64,000 bases of DNA. Source: Armillaria gallica. Its lineage: Eukaryota; Basidiomycota; Agaricomycetes; Agaricales; Physalacriaceae. Each line of letters begins with the position of its first letter. Positions within the stretch are counted from its first letter, which is position 1. This document shows positions 47,578 through 58,447 of the stretch, piece after piece. The notes beneath the pieces were generated by a model. The model was given only the letters and a program-made list of their open reading frames with translations. It ran no database searches and had not been told where the DNA came from. Location of the stretch: NCBI GenBank assembly GCA_037576215.1, contig JBANDB010000018.1, positions 806,001 through 870,000 of the forward strand. Direction: 5' to 3'. The translations under genes and the position numbers were made by a program.

Positions 47578-48262
47578 GTGGCCCACAACCATTCCTGCCC
47601 CTTTGGGAAGAGCTTCCATCAACCGGCAAGTCTTCGGCATGCTGTTAAAGGCACGTGTAACCTTCGAACTTCGTAATTTTATTCAGACTAAGGACTTGCA
47701 AGGTCTCCCCGTGCGGCGCGCGCTTCGGCCTTCTATAGTACATACGCTATGTTGTAAGAAGAGATGAATATGTTACCAATTATTTGCAACGACAAAGTAT
47801 CATTGGCTAGCGTACTTGAACAGGGACCTTGGCGACTAGGAGAGTCGAATTGCACTGGCACTCAGACTCACATGTTTTTTTTTTTGGGGGGGGGGAGATG
47901 CAAAGTTATCGATATTGTGGTTTCTTTGATTTGCTGATTTATGTCCCTGATGCAGATGAGTATCCTTCTTCAGCGCAAACTTGTATTTAAATTATGAACA
48001 AAATATTATGTATAGCATTTGTACCAGATTCGAAAAAAGGGAGAAGTACTGTGCTTGTGTTTCTACCAGCTTCTTTTTATTCCAACATAAGCCTCCCTGC
48101 GTTGTGATGTACGATAGAAGGCGGATGCACGCGAGGAGACCCTGCAAGTCTGAATAAAATTACGAAGTTCGAAGGTTACACGTGCCTTTAACAGCATGCC
48201 GAAGACTTGCCGATTAATGGAAGCTTTTCCCAAAGAGGCAGGAATGGTTGTGGGCCACTAAT
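47578..48262. repeat. Long inverted repeat with about 170-nt arms
   Basis: The left arm is 47578-47745, the right arm 48093-48262. Their cores, 47624-47689 and 48147-48212, are perfect reverse complements over 66 nt. Beyond the core the match weakens but continues, including CCCACAACCATTCCTGCC on the outer side. The arms flank about 350 nt of unique sequence containing an (T)11(G)10 run. Transcription through it would give a long hairpin RNA. Confidence 0.85.
47875..47895 (+). repeat. (T)11(G)10 homopolymer pair
   Basis: Eleven T followed directly by ten G, in the loop of the inverted repeat. Exact lengths may be unreliable in an assembly. Confidence 0.8.
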
Positions 48263-48429
48263 CCCAAATTTCAAAAGCTTCCGACATTCATTAAGAAGTT
48301 TTCGCTGACGAAATACGAAAACTTAGCTATCGGACTCGCTCGCACTTACAGATATGAGTGTAAGCGCGTATTCCGTGAAATTGTTTGCATACTCAGCTTT
48401 CGTAGTGCCAGAACCCACCGATCTCTCGA

Positions 48430-49770
48430 ATGCCGATGGAATTGCTGTCTAAAATGTTTCTTAGTACTAAAGAAGGCGACGAAATTCATCTGCGAGTGGG
48501 CGATCCCACCGATTCTGCATATGTTATCGCGAACGTCTGTAGGCAGTGGCGCGACATTGCGGAAAACGAGTGTCCGGCTCTATGGGCATCGTTGGCCTTC
48601 AGCTTCGGTACGCGGTCCAGGGAAATCGAGGGTCGGATGAGCTTTCCGACAGCTATCGCTTTGCGCCGTTCGTCGAATCGTCCTTTGGATATCAAATTCC
48701 AGGCTTCGCTCCTCGAAGATCGTGTTGGGGCTAGTATCGCAGTTTTGCAGATTCTCCTCTTGCAGAGCGCCCGGTGGCAATCTATAGACATGATCGTAGG
48801 GTCAACACATCTGCGTTTACTGGAAGGCCTTCGAAACGCAGCTTCTCTACTATCATCTGCCAGTGTCATATTGCACCGACGCGAGATCCAGGAACCCACC
48901 GAGATTTGTGCTTTCGAATTTGCCATAAATTTGGATGCGTTGACTGTTTCCGGTCTTCAGCCCACAGCTACCCTCTGCATTCAAGGACAAAAACTTGCTC
49001 GCTTTGAGGACGTCCGTGAATCGATTGTCGGCGTTGGGTTGGAAGGCCTGATTGCGTCTCTCGGTCGGGCAAACAATTTAACCCGCCTTTGCCTTCAGTA
49101 TGCTCGAACAGTCGGAATGCGTAATTCGCAAACACCAATCACCACTTTCGCAGCAGTGATCGAGTTCAAGGTTGCATCTTCGAGGGTAATGGAGATCACA
49201 GCGTTCCCTGTTCTGGAAACTCTCGTCGTTGAGCGTGGTTTGGTTTGGTGGGCCGATCTTAACTCAGATCATATGGATACTCTTACCCTCTCCGCCGTCC
49301 GAGGCCTTCTGGAACGTTCCCATTGTCAGCATACCCTTCAAGAATTGGAATTCCATAACGTGCCGCTTACAGGGCACATTCTGCCCATTTTACACCTTGC
49401 CCCGAATCTCAGTACCTTGGTTCTCCATTTTGCGTACTGGAATACCGGTGCGGATCGTGTGTTCAGCGATATCCTGTTGGAATTAAAACACACGCGGTCC
49501 GACGGATCGCTCGCCGTTGTGCCGCGTCTACATCTTTTGATGCTCTCTATTCGTCATACCCCCGTTCTGGCATTTTGGAATGAACGGATGGTACAAGCAA
49601 TGGAATCCCGTGCCGGAAAGCAGATCTTTACCTTTGGCCTTTACGTGGATAGCTCCCACGTGTACTTGCCGCCCCTTACGAAGGAGCAGTTCTCACGCTT
49701 GAAGAGTTGTAGCGATCAGGATAGCTGTCTGAAATTCAATGACACTGAAGTCACAATTGTGCGTGCATGA
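48430..49770 (+). CDS. F-box-like protein with degenerate leucine-rich region
   Basis: A single open exon of 446 codons. It begins PISRMPMELLSKMFLST just around the ATG at 48430 and continues with VIANVCRQWRDIAENECPAL, the layout of fungal F-box-like proteins (P-x-E-L-L-x-x-I/M-F followed by VCRxWRxIA). The rest is Leu-rich without clear periodicity: LLEGLRNAASLLSSASVIL, LEGLIASLGRANNLTRL, LQELEFHNVPLTGHILPIL, LAPNLSTLVLHF. F-box proteins recruit substrates to SCF ubiquitin ligases; the target is unknown. A TAG lies 27 nt upstream in frame, overlapping a possible 3' splice site (TTTCGTAG), so an upstream coding exon is possible. No lesion seen. Very common family in Agaricomycetes. Confidence 0.75.
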   Translation: MPMELLSKMFLSTKEGDEIHLRVGDPTDSAYVIANVCRQWRDIAENECPALWASLAFSFGTRSREIEGRMSFPTAIALRRSSNRPLDIKFQASLLEDRVGASIAVLQILLLQSARWQSIDMIVGSTHLRLLEGLRNAASLLSSASVILHRREIQEPTEICAFEFAINLDALTVSGLQPTATLCIQGQKLARFEDVRESIVGVGLEGLIASLGRANNLTRLCLQYARTVGMRNSQTPITTFAAVIEFKVASSRVMEITAFPVLETLVVERGLVWWADLNSDHMDTLTLSAVRGLLERSHCQHTLQELEFHNVPLTGHILPILHLAPNLSTLVLHFAYWNTGADRVFSDILLELKHTRSDGSLAVVPRLHLLMLSIRHTPVLAFWNERMVQAMESRAGKQIFTFGLYVDSSHVYLPPLTKEQFSRLKSCSDQDSCLKFNDTEVTIVRA

Positions 49771-52700
49771 TTGCTTTCTTGTTCGAGGCCACCGCTGACT
49801 CTGAGTTCAGGATTTTATCCAGAAGGTAGATTGAATGTCAGTGGAATGAAGTTTGAGTCCGACTGGTGAATGTGCCTTTCTTCCGGCTGTGGCTCTGTGT
49901 CTTGATAGAGCGCGAAGGAGATGGGTCGCGCGAATGGTCTCAGGGTATATGAATACAACTTTGTTTGGTTGACTGTGTGAACACAACTCGAACTTCTTAG
50001 TTTCCGTCGTGTGAAAATTAAACGGTCCGTACAAAAACCCAGGTCCGATTAAACTGTTCGTGTACATGAAACTGTTAATCGTACAGAGCGTGAACCGTCC
50101 CATCCATGACATTTCGATACTCATCTCGACATCCTTTAAGGACAGCTAAGAGATCCTTTGTGGACGCAACCCGCGCTCAAGGCTATGAGATGATGGCTTA
50201 CAGGTGAGTTAATGGGTGCACTTCACAAATACAATCTTTAATCCTGTGACAGGTTTGGAATTCGGAGCCGTTTAATACCGTCTTGAAGCTGCTTCGACAT
50301 GAAAAAGGAGAAAGATCATTGGATGTCTGAGTAAGGAAACCGCCGGCTATGTATTATCTATATCGTTGATATCTTGACTAGGGATGAGTGGGAGCGGGTG
50401 AGAAAGGTCCCCGACGGCTAATGACAGACCTTTTTGCGCGTTGACTGACTCGACTCATACCAAGAGGCACGACGGACCCTACCAATGACATCGATAGCTT
50501 TGAGTGCCTCCCATCCATCTCCATTTCATGCGTAAATCCTCTGACGAGGCTGCACATCGCACCGTTTCCCGCCGATACGCCCACTAACCCCGCCCCCATT
50601 CTCAGAATCACTCGCATGGGGATCGACTTCAATCGCAACACACCACGGAAACTCTACGCTAAAACAAGTCCGGATACGCAGTCAAGTCGAACATTGGTCT
50701 CCATCTGGGCGTGCAGAGCCTTGCGCGTGCCCAGAACCCACCCGAGAGTATGACAATGATGACGGTGATAACGACGGTGTGCCCAGCGGTGGCAGAGACT
50801 CGTTTTGGATCGGTATGGATTGTAGGAGAGAGGTGCTGAGGTGTAGAGGGTGAATGAACAGCCCGTCTCAGTCAACTTTTGGTTCGGCCCTAAATCCCTT
50901 GGGGATCGTGAAAGGTATTCAGGCCGCATGACATCCCTATATGCGCAGTATTCTATCAGGCCTCCAAGGAGTCATGAATCCATATGAAATGCTGTGCGTG
51001 TCTTGTGCTTTTGTCCCGGGCAAGCTCGCTAACATCTCCGCTGTTACTTAGTGGTAGTGAGGCATTACGGACGAGGATGCACATGACACTACTCAAGACT
51101 CTGGTCAAACGACAAGGTGAATATCACACTTTCGAGGGCGACGATCATCCAGACTCTCTTAGTCATCACGATATTTTCAGGAATTATTGCGGCGATGTCG
51201 TTCACTGTCCCAAAGACTACGTGCATCTCCATACCCTTGCTGTCTAACAGAAAATCAAGTTTACTGCTAAATTGCGTGGGCCTCACCTTCGTCTGGGATT
51301 TTCTCAAAATGATTACTAAAAATATCGACCTCAGTTTGAAACACGCGAGAAAAATTCTTGTCGGCGATGCTATCCGTGGCGCGTCTGGTGGGCGGGAAAA
51401 AAGTGTATTAATCTCACAACAGTAAACGATCTTTACCTTAAGTTAAAACAACAGAAGCTGATTTATTTTCAGTTCTACCCGCATTCTTGATGCGTCTACT
51501 TGGAATTTGTCTGTGCGCTTCGTATTGCCGCCGGTATTGCAAAAAAATGACAACTGTCGTTTACTTGAATCAAGCCGAAGACTCCCTATGCAAACTATAC
51601 AACAAGGTAGATAGTTTTCATCGACGTGCTGACGTGCATCTCAATGTCTCAATGTTAACAGGATTACAGGTCTGTTATTTTCGAAGGCAAGATGGCCTGC
51701 TAAAGCCCTGCTAATGAAGCACGCTCCTGCTTCATCGATTTGGACTATGGACCTGCCATCCGTCAAACTACTACCAATTTCCTCGTCGCCGTCACCGATC
51801 CTAATGGAAGGACACCGCGCTCAGACGCGTTCTTGCAACCCACTTCTAGGCTTCCTCGACTTCCAAACGGAACAAGGCCTAGATCCAGCGTTTCAAGGCG
51901 GAATGCATAGGCAAAGCAGATATGGCTCACTCATACAAGGAGAGCGCTCGAGAAGAACATCTGAAGCATACACGATTGGGTCCTGCTCACTTGACCTTAC
52001 GCCAATGCAGGTCAGAGCGGTCACGCATTGTTTCATAATTTTGAAATCACTTCCTCATGGTATCCGTACAGTTTATTCCTGTTCCAAGGCATCTTTTCGT
52101 TGACGGAAACGCCCTCGCGTACCTTTCATGTGATTGCTGTTTCAGTCACAGTAGCGAGTAGTGTCTGTTAAATTTCTTCACTAAGTTCTCATCAGTTTGG
52201 CACAGACTTTCGGCATCATCGTCACCTTTCTTGTCGCGTATGCTACAGCTCTCCTCACTCTCTGAAGTCAGTACAAACCTGATTTTGGCCAACTCCGTGG
52301 TCTTGTTCAAGTGCAGAGCAAAAACCAATGCGGTACCGAAGAAAAACACCGACAGTGATGATGCTGAGAAGCCTTCTCAACCACAACACAACACGAGGTG
52401 TGGGCCTGAGCGATGAGGTAAAGTCTGGAGATTACGACAAGGCGCTCAGGGCAACACCTTCTGTGATGGACTGTCAGCACTTGACTTGCACAGTTCCAGT
52501 TGCGGATAACTTTTGAATGCCATTCTGGTGCTTGTGTTGAAGTGCGTTTCATTCTATTCTTATGCAACAAATGGGAACTTCCGGCTGATTATCCTCTATC
52601 TTAGACGACTCTTCTCAATGTCTTGGTAGAGCGTGCTGACATTGATGTCGTTACTGGCGACCAGTTCGTCAATAGACATGACCTGCCGAGGGATTTCCAA

Positions 52701-54174
52701 TCTCAAACGTATGTCCAACTCCTCGTTGGCCTGCACCCAACACCGATTAACTGGCGTCATAGTGAATACTCTCAGCGGCAAGATACCCATGTTCGATTGG
52801 CAACCATCCGTGAGGCGCTTTTTTTCTCTGAGCAATTGCGTCCGCCTACGTCCGTACCTCTGAGTGAAAAAGAGGATTGATGCGTAGCACCTTTATCTGA
52901 TTAACGATGTTCTTATGCCTCAGTACTCAGTGTGGAGAAGTGTAACCAGCTCTGCGGTTTGGAACCATTCAGAGGCGCGACTGTCGGCTCGTTGAGCATC
53001 GAATACCGCAAACGAACGACTATCGGCATGGAGCCAGCAGCGAAGGTCAGCTCAATGCTTTCACAGATATACTTGAGAGCAATTCTATGTCTCCGCTGCA
53101 GCCCAAGCTACTACCCCCATTGATGAACTGTCCTTCGGTTTGGATTCCCAAAGTGCTTGGGCAATTATGCTTTTCCTACGTCATTTTGCGGACAACGGAC
53201 AGGCCATTCTGTGCCGGTGAGTCCTCGGTGTTTTCTTGGAGGTGGACTTTTTTGGCTGACGCAAGCGCTTCGCCCAGCATCCATTAACCATTAGTAGAAC
53301 TCTTCCAAATGTTTGATCCTCTGTTACTTCTCCGGAACATTCATCGACTACTTCCAAGCTCACAGATTGCGTCGATGTGAACCGGAGGATAATCCGTACG
53401 TTCTGCCTTTATATACGGTAATGATACATATAAGACTAACGGCGTGTTCCAGAGTCAAGTGCTGAGTTCACGCCGGTGCAGGGATCTCGAAACAAGATTG
53501 GCATGAGATCCGGTGTAACTCCAACGAATTCACGATGGGCCAGGGACAGATCCAGGAAATACATGCGAAAGGGCGTTCTCAGCCTGTGGTCTGAACTACA
53601 TTACACTCGGAGTATCCTATTTCTTGGTTCCATCAACTTTCAAGCAACAACTCGTCAAGCGTTGTCGATAAAATCCCTATTTCCGGAAATATTTCGCGGC
53701 AAGTAAGATATTCGGTGTGGCTGTAACTTGAGTTGCGACTGCTTACATGTGACCTCTCGTTACTATCACGCTTGCCACGGAGTTGCTCGGCAGAACTTAC
53801 ATCTACATTGCGAAGGGCATACCAAGCATGTTACTTAAGTCTGGCAATCTGTTGGACGTAGGTAGTTCTTATGTAATCAATAGTAGTAAACGTGGCAGGC
53901 TTTGCCCAGATGTGCCTTGCCAGCGTTATATCCTCGAAGCCAAAACGGGTGAGGAGAGAAGTCTGTGTCTGTGGTACTCGATATCAACTCGATATGGAGA
54001 TTTTGCGACTGGCCTGGAATATGCATACTTTGATTGCCGGTTCAACTTCCATTGTCTCGGGCCGGTTGTGTCGGTGAAAGCAAAATCTTCACTTACACCG
54101 ACGTCGGCACTTGGCCCACGTTGCGGTATATAATATGCCCTGATCAGTGATGGGTGGTTATCGTTCGTGTTGCA
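49771..54174. other. Long stretch without a recognised gene
   Basis: About 4.4 kb. Frames such as 51117-51425 (+), 51714-52103 (+), 52146-52349 (-) and 52623-52880 (+) are short. A minus-strand segment near 52250-52450 reads RLLSIITVGVFFFGTALVFA followed by a charged tail, like the last helix of a membrane protein, with SRLYLIAQ just before it. I could not build a gene from it. Confidence 0.35.
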
Positions 54175-56018
54175 ATGGACGCCCTCGTCGACGAAACTGT
54201 GTCTCTTCCAGCACACACTCTATTATCACGTTACACTGAGATCGAACACTCTGTTGACAGTTTACTCAACGTTGCCCTTGGGGATCCACACAGACTCCAG
54301 CTACAGCTGAACTCTATAGCATCGTATGAGGCTTCGCTAGAAAGGGTACCCGGCTTCATAAATTCAACGCTTAGGTTCTAACGGTTTCACGCAGCTTCAA
54401 CACACACTACCCGAAGAGCAAGCTCTTACCATCCGTGGTAATCTTCTGACGTTCAAAAGGCTCCTTCGTGAAGCTGCTCTGCGCTCCTCGGATCCTCCAC
54501 ATTATCCCCCGGTCCTCATTCCTAGAGAAACCAAGCCATCGGCAGGCAGAGGGCGACCCGCCGCCTCTGTTGACCCACAGCTGCTAAAGGACTTAACCAG
54601 TAATTATGGCGGCGCCGCGAAAATAGGGAGGCTATTGGGATTCAGCGCGAGGACCATCCGAAGACTCCAGCTCAAGCTGAAACTGGTACCGGACGGACAG
54701 GCGCCCTTTCAGAGTCATGTCACAGAGGACGGGACAGAATATTGGACCCATCATGTCACTCGGCCTCGGATGTCAGACCTATCTGATGAAGAGCTTGATG
54801 CCATAGTTCGCGAAATACTTACAGACTATCCTCGCCTCGGTCGCACAATGTTGTGTGGTGCAATCGCTAGATGTGGTTTGAGAGTATCTCAAGAGAGGGC
54901 CAAGAACGCGTACGAACGAGTGCATGGCCCTCCCAGGCAATTTGGTAGACGCTCTATCCCACGGCAGTCCTACTGTGTTCCCGGTGCAAATTCTTTGTGG
55001 CACCATGACGGAAACCATAGTACGTACCGAGTCATCCTATTTACCTGCCCGCTGATGGCATTTTTAGAGCTGATACACTGGAAATTTGTGGTTCACATGT
55101 TTGTAGACGGACATACCCACGCTGTCACCGGAATCAGGGTGTCGGGTAATAACCGGCAAAGGACCGTTTTAAACCTTTTTCTCGAAGCGATCAGACTCTG
55201 GGGAGTACCAATGCGGTGTCGCGGAGATCACGGCATTGAAAACACCATGGTAGCGCAATGGATGTACAACTATCGGGGAACTGATGGGTACATATGGGGA
55301 AGGTGAAGATTTGTGTCAAAGTCGAAGATCAAACTAACTCGTCTCTTTAGGTCTGTCCACAACACCCGAGTTGAAAGGCCTTGGGTGGATGTTGGGGAAG
55401 GCTTTCTTAAAAAGTGGATCTCTTTCTTTGAAGACCTTGAGAGGCATCACGGTTTAGAGCGAGATAACGACGAGCATCTGGGCCTTTTACACCTCCTTTT
55501 CCTCGCCGACCTCAATGATGATGCGCAAAGATGGGCGCACACATGGAATGCTCACAAAATCGCCATTCGTGGAAGGAAGAGGGCATCTCCAAATGAAATG
55601 TTTCTTGAAAGCCAGCTTGTGGATGGTTATCGAGGATTTGAACACCTTTTGCCCGATGACCCTCTGCGCCTTCATCCTGATCAAAATATCCCAAACCTTG
55701 GACTCTCCGACCAGATGCTTGAAGATCTACGCAATCACAGTCGGAGAGGACGCTGGCAAGTCGATGTTCCTGGTTGTAAGTATCATTTTATTTTTCCGTA
55801 TCGACCATCCCTCATACCCCCCAGTACCTCCTAGTATGCAATATGTTGAGGTGAATGCACCTTCTCTTGAACTCGACCCAGAGGGGACCACCTTATTGCA
55901 AGATTATTTGAGACAATCTGAGTCTGAAGACATGTTATCTCGTTCCATGAGCCAGCGGCGACTTCGGTGGATCATAGGTCTGGAGTTCATCCGGGGTGCT
56001 GTGAGGGCTGAAAATTAG
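54175..56018 (+). CDS. Integrase core-domain (DDE-type) protein, 549 aa
   Basis: Five exons join in phase: 54175-54345, 54395-55019, 55068-55302, 55351-55775 and 55825-56018, giving 549 residues; introns are 48-49 nt, several with a CTAAC branch point. The N-terminus (MDALVDETVSL) is helical. Then GRLLGFSARTIRRLQ is a helix-turn-helix-like segment, and TDYPRLGRTMLCGAIARCGL follows. The catalytic-like core is LWHHDGNH (first Asp), KLIHWKFVVHMFVDGHTHAV, MRCRGDHGIEN (second Asp) and NTRVERPWVDVG (Glu). This is the fungal/animal integrase-core family whose members carry WHxDGxHK...RGDxGxEN...xxRIERLW. It probably derives from a DDE transposase. I see no terminal inverted repeats nearby, so it may be a solo gene. 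No frameshift or stop found. Confidence 0.85.
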
Positions 56019-57099
56019 AAGTGGTTATGTATCAACTTGCAGTTTCGCCTCCGTCGACGTGGGCTACTTCACTCTAATTGCTAGACATCCCACTAGGACA
56101 GAAAGTAGCCATCATTTGTTCAATATCATCAGGTACAACACTGTAGTTACTGGTCAGCTTTGCAATTACGTAGATATATTTGCTTGTGCTGATAACTTCA
56201 TCCCGCCTCGAATTTGGGCAGTTCGAATCTTTGAAGAAACATCTTTATTCAAGCCAAAATTGGTGGATATTGTCGAAAGCGCAGCTCAAATTGTGTGTAC
56301 GGACCACTCGATACTTTGAGTAATAGCTCATCAGATATTGCGGTACGCATGATATTGACATTGTTCAGTTACATGAAAATCTGCGCTATAAGATATGATT
56401 ACAGGTTCCTTGTTTGGTATGCCTTACGAAATCTGGATCAAATGCGAAGGAAAGTAGTCAGATAAATCCCGTCCCATGCGATATTAGAGCGATTCGATTG
56501 TAGTAGGTTTGTGAATTGAAGTCGGGTCAAAGACGCCGATTGTACTGTTTACTGTGGGGATAAGATACGTACACACACTGTTACACAGCAACCTCACTTA
56601 TATCAGGGGCGACCATCGCAACATCTTGGAGACTAACAGATACTGCTCCCCTCGGAGTCATGGGAGAAACGTGGTGTGGTGCCTACTGCATAGACCAGGC
56701 TGGCTACAGATGGTCGAAAGATGAATAATAAGCTCCTTCGTGGTCACCTCCGCTTTTGTGGTGGTTATGAAATGACAACTGAGGGTGATTTGTGATTTGC
56801 TTCCAGACTGCTGTCTCAGCACTGTGGTGGTGCCTTACGGTCCAGCTGGCATCGCTCCAGGAAGATTGGAGATACTGAAGTGTGAGGTAAATCAGCGTAT
56901 AACAACCAAGATCGCCTTGTTGCACCATCCTTTCATCAATGCAGCCATCATTGTGGACTCACCAAGATAATCGTGTTCGAGCAGAAGTTCGTTCCCTTGA
57001 GTATGGCCCAAGTAATAAAATTCAGATTCGGAGCAGTAGCATAGAACATAGAACCTATGGGTTCAGTCAGTTCGAGTAAATAGGTCACCCGCCCTGGCG
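56019..57099. other. No recognised gene
   Basis: About 1.1 kb downstream of the integrase-core gene. An open frame at 56059-56319 (+) and one at 56785-56970 (+) are unassigned. Confidence 0.4.
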
Positions 57100-57480
57100 C
57101 CGGGGTGGTTGTCACTTTCAGCGCCTAAAGGAGCATTCCGCACAGAACGCAGACCTGTGCCGTTCGAGAGGTCGCTGCAGCTGCTCTTGTATCTCCAGGT
57201 GTAGGCATTGTGGATTCTTCTGATTCGACCTCCGAGTGCGGGCGTCGTAGATGCTGCGCTATCAGTTCTTTCATTCCCTTTTGCGTGCATTGACGAAGCT
57301 CTAACTCTCAATCGCGGTGGGCTGGCATCGAGCAGGCGAGAGACTTGTTGAAAGTGAAGAGACCAAATGTTGAGCGAGAAGGAGAGCACGATTCAACTCA
57401 CACTGTTTACAAGGTGTGTGATAGAATGGATCCAGCAATGACTTACCCTGACATATTGTTTCCGATTTTCAGGATGGCAC
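57100..57480 (-). repeat. Repeat C, copy 2 (inverted)
   Basis: Reverse complement of 42845-43214 at about 95 percent identity. It stops at GTGACAACCACC, where unit B continues. Most differences from copy 1 are CpG to TpG or CpA, e.g. TCGACG to TCAATG and CCGTTCTATCGC to CCATTCTATCAC. Confidence 0.75.
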
Positions 57481-57663
57481 CAATGTAGAAGCCTTCTGAC
57501 TCTTTGTAGAGCTGAAAGATTGGCCGTTTTGCTTTCCATCGCACTTCTCAATCATTGATCGAGTATGCAACATTTCTGAGAAAGTGTTGACCGCTTTCTA
57601 GGTGATATGCAGATGGAACTTGGGTGTAAGACCCGAACTGCAATCAAAGGTGAATAGTTCGGC

Positions 57664-58094
57664 TGTATCACGTTCATACAGTCACTGACTAGCCCTTGGA
57701 TGATTGCCGCCCAAGCCAAACTTTAGTAGCGCTCAGCAAGAAGGAATGTATTTCGGTATGAATAAACTTTAGCTCAAAGCTAGGGAAATACAGGCTTTGA
57801 GTAAGCTACTTATATACTGAAGTAAGGGTCTGTAAATGGTTCTAAGATGTGGCTACCGTGTTAGAAAGTGAATAAGCCAAGTACACGGTAGCTGAGAATA
57901 AGGCATGCTCCATATGTGTTAAGTCGTATTGAGTACGTGTCATTCACACATCGCCCGAGTGTGACGTGTTAGCGATGTGAAGATTTATGAAGACTCTCTG
58001 AGAGTCGTGGGTCTAAATATAGGGAGTGAGTAAGCATCTTATCTTATCTTCCAAAGATTAGATAAGATGCCAGAAAAACAAATAAATCGTAACA
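57664..58094 (-). repeat. Candidate 3' LTR of the chromovirus
   Basis: Read on the minus strand it starts TGTTACGATTTA directly after the G-tract and a TAA, and could end at CGTGATACA near 57664, about 431 nt. It contains a TATA-like CCCTATATTTAG and an 11-bp inverted repeat GCATCTTATCT...AGATAAGATGC (58033-58070). The far end is a guess, because the partner LTR is outside the window. Confidence 0.45.
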
Positions 58095-58097
58095 TTA

Positions 58098-58106
58098 CCC
58101 CCCCCC
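58098..58106 (-). other. Polypurine tract of the chromovirus
   Basis: Nine consecutive G on the minus strand, a few bases before the inferred LTR start TGTTACG: the expected position for the plus-strand primer. Confidence 0.6.
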
Positions 58107-58447
58107 AAGGCAGGTGTCCCAACTGCCAGTACATCGGCATTCCATCTACTTCATCGTCATGCCGTCCCCAGAGACCTCTAGTGTTTCAGAGAAATGTCAT
58201 ATGCGCTGCAGCTTGTCCCGGGGGCCCTTATAAAATTCGCCTTCTGGGAGCGGGGACTTTTCATATGGTGGTGACGCGAGTGGTAAACTGACCCGTATGC
58301 CCCGTTGGGCAGACCTGATTATTGTGCTGTGTTGTAAGGTATTGTTGTTAGAAGTCATGAATGAGGAGAACATGTTTTTCGCATATGGTCGTGAGTGAGG
58401 GTCCGTAGCTATCCCCCATTATAGGGCTCGTCTCGACTGGTGTCGTT
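58107..58447. other. Retrotransposon 3' untranslated region
   Basis: About 340 bases between the pol stop codon and the polypurine tract. No conserved frame. Confidence 0.5.

Noticed and set aside
51117..51425. A 102-codon plus-strand frame with a hydrophobic start, a possible secreted protein
   Set aside because: It overlaps an equally open minus-strand frame, has no ATG in good context and matches nothing known.
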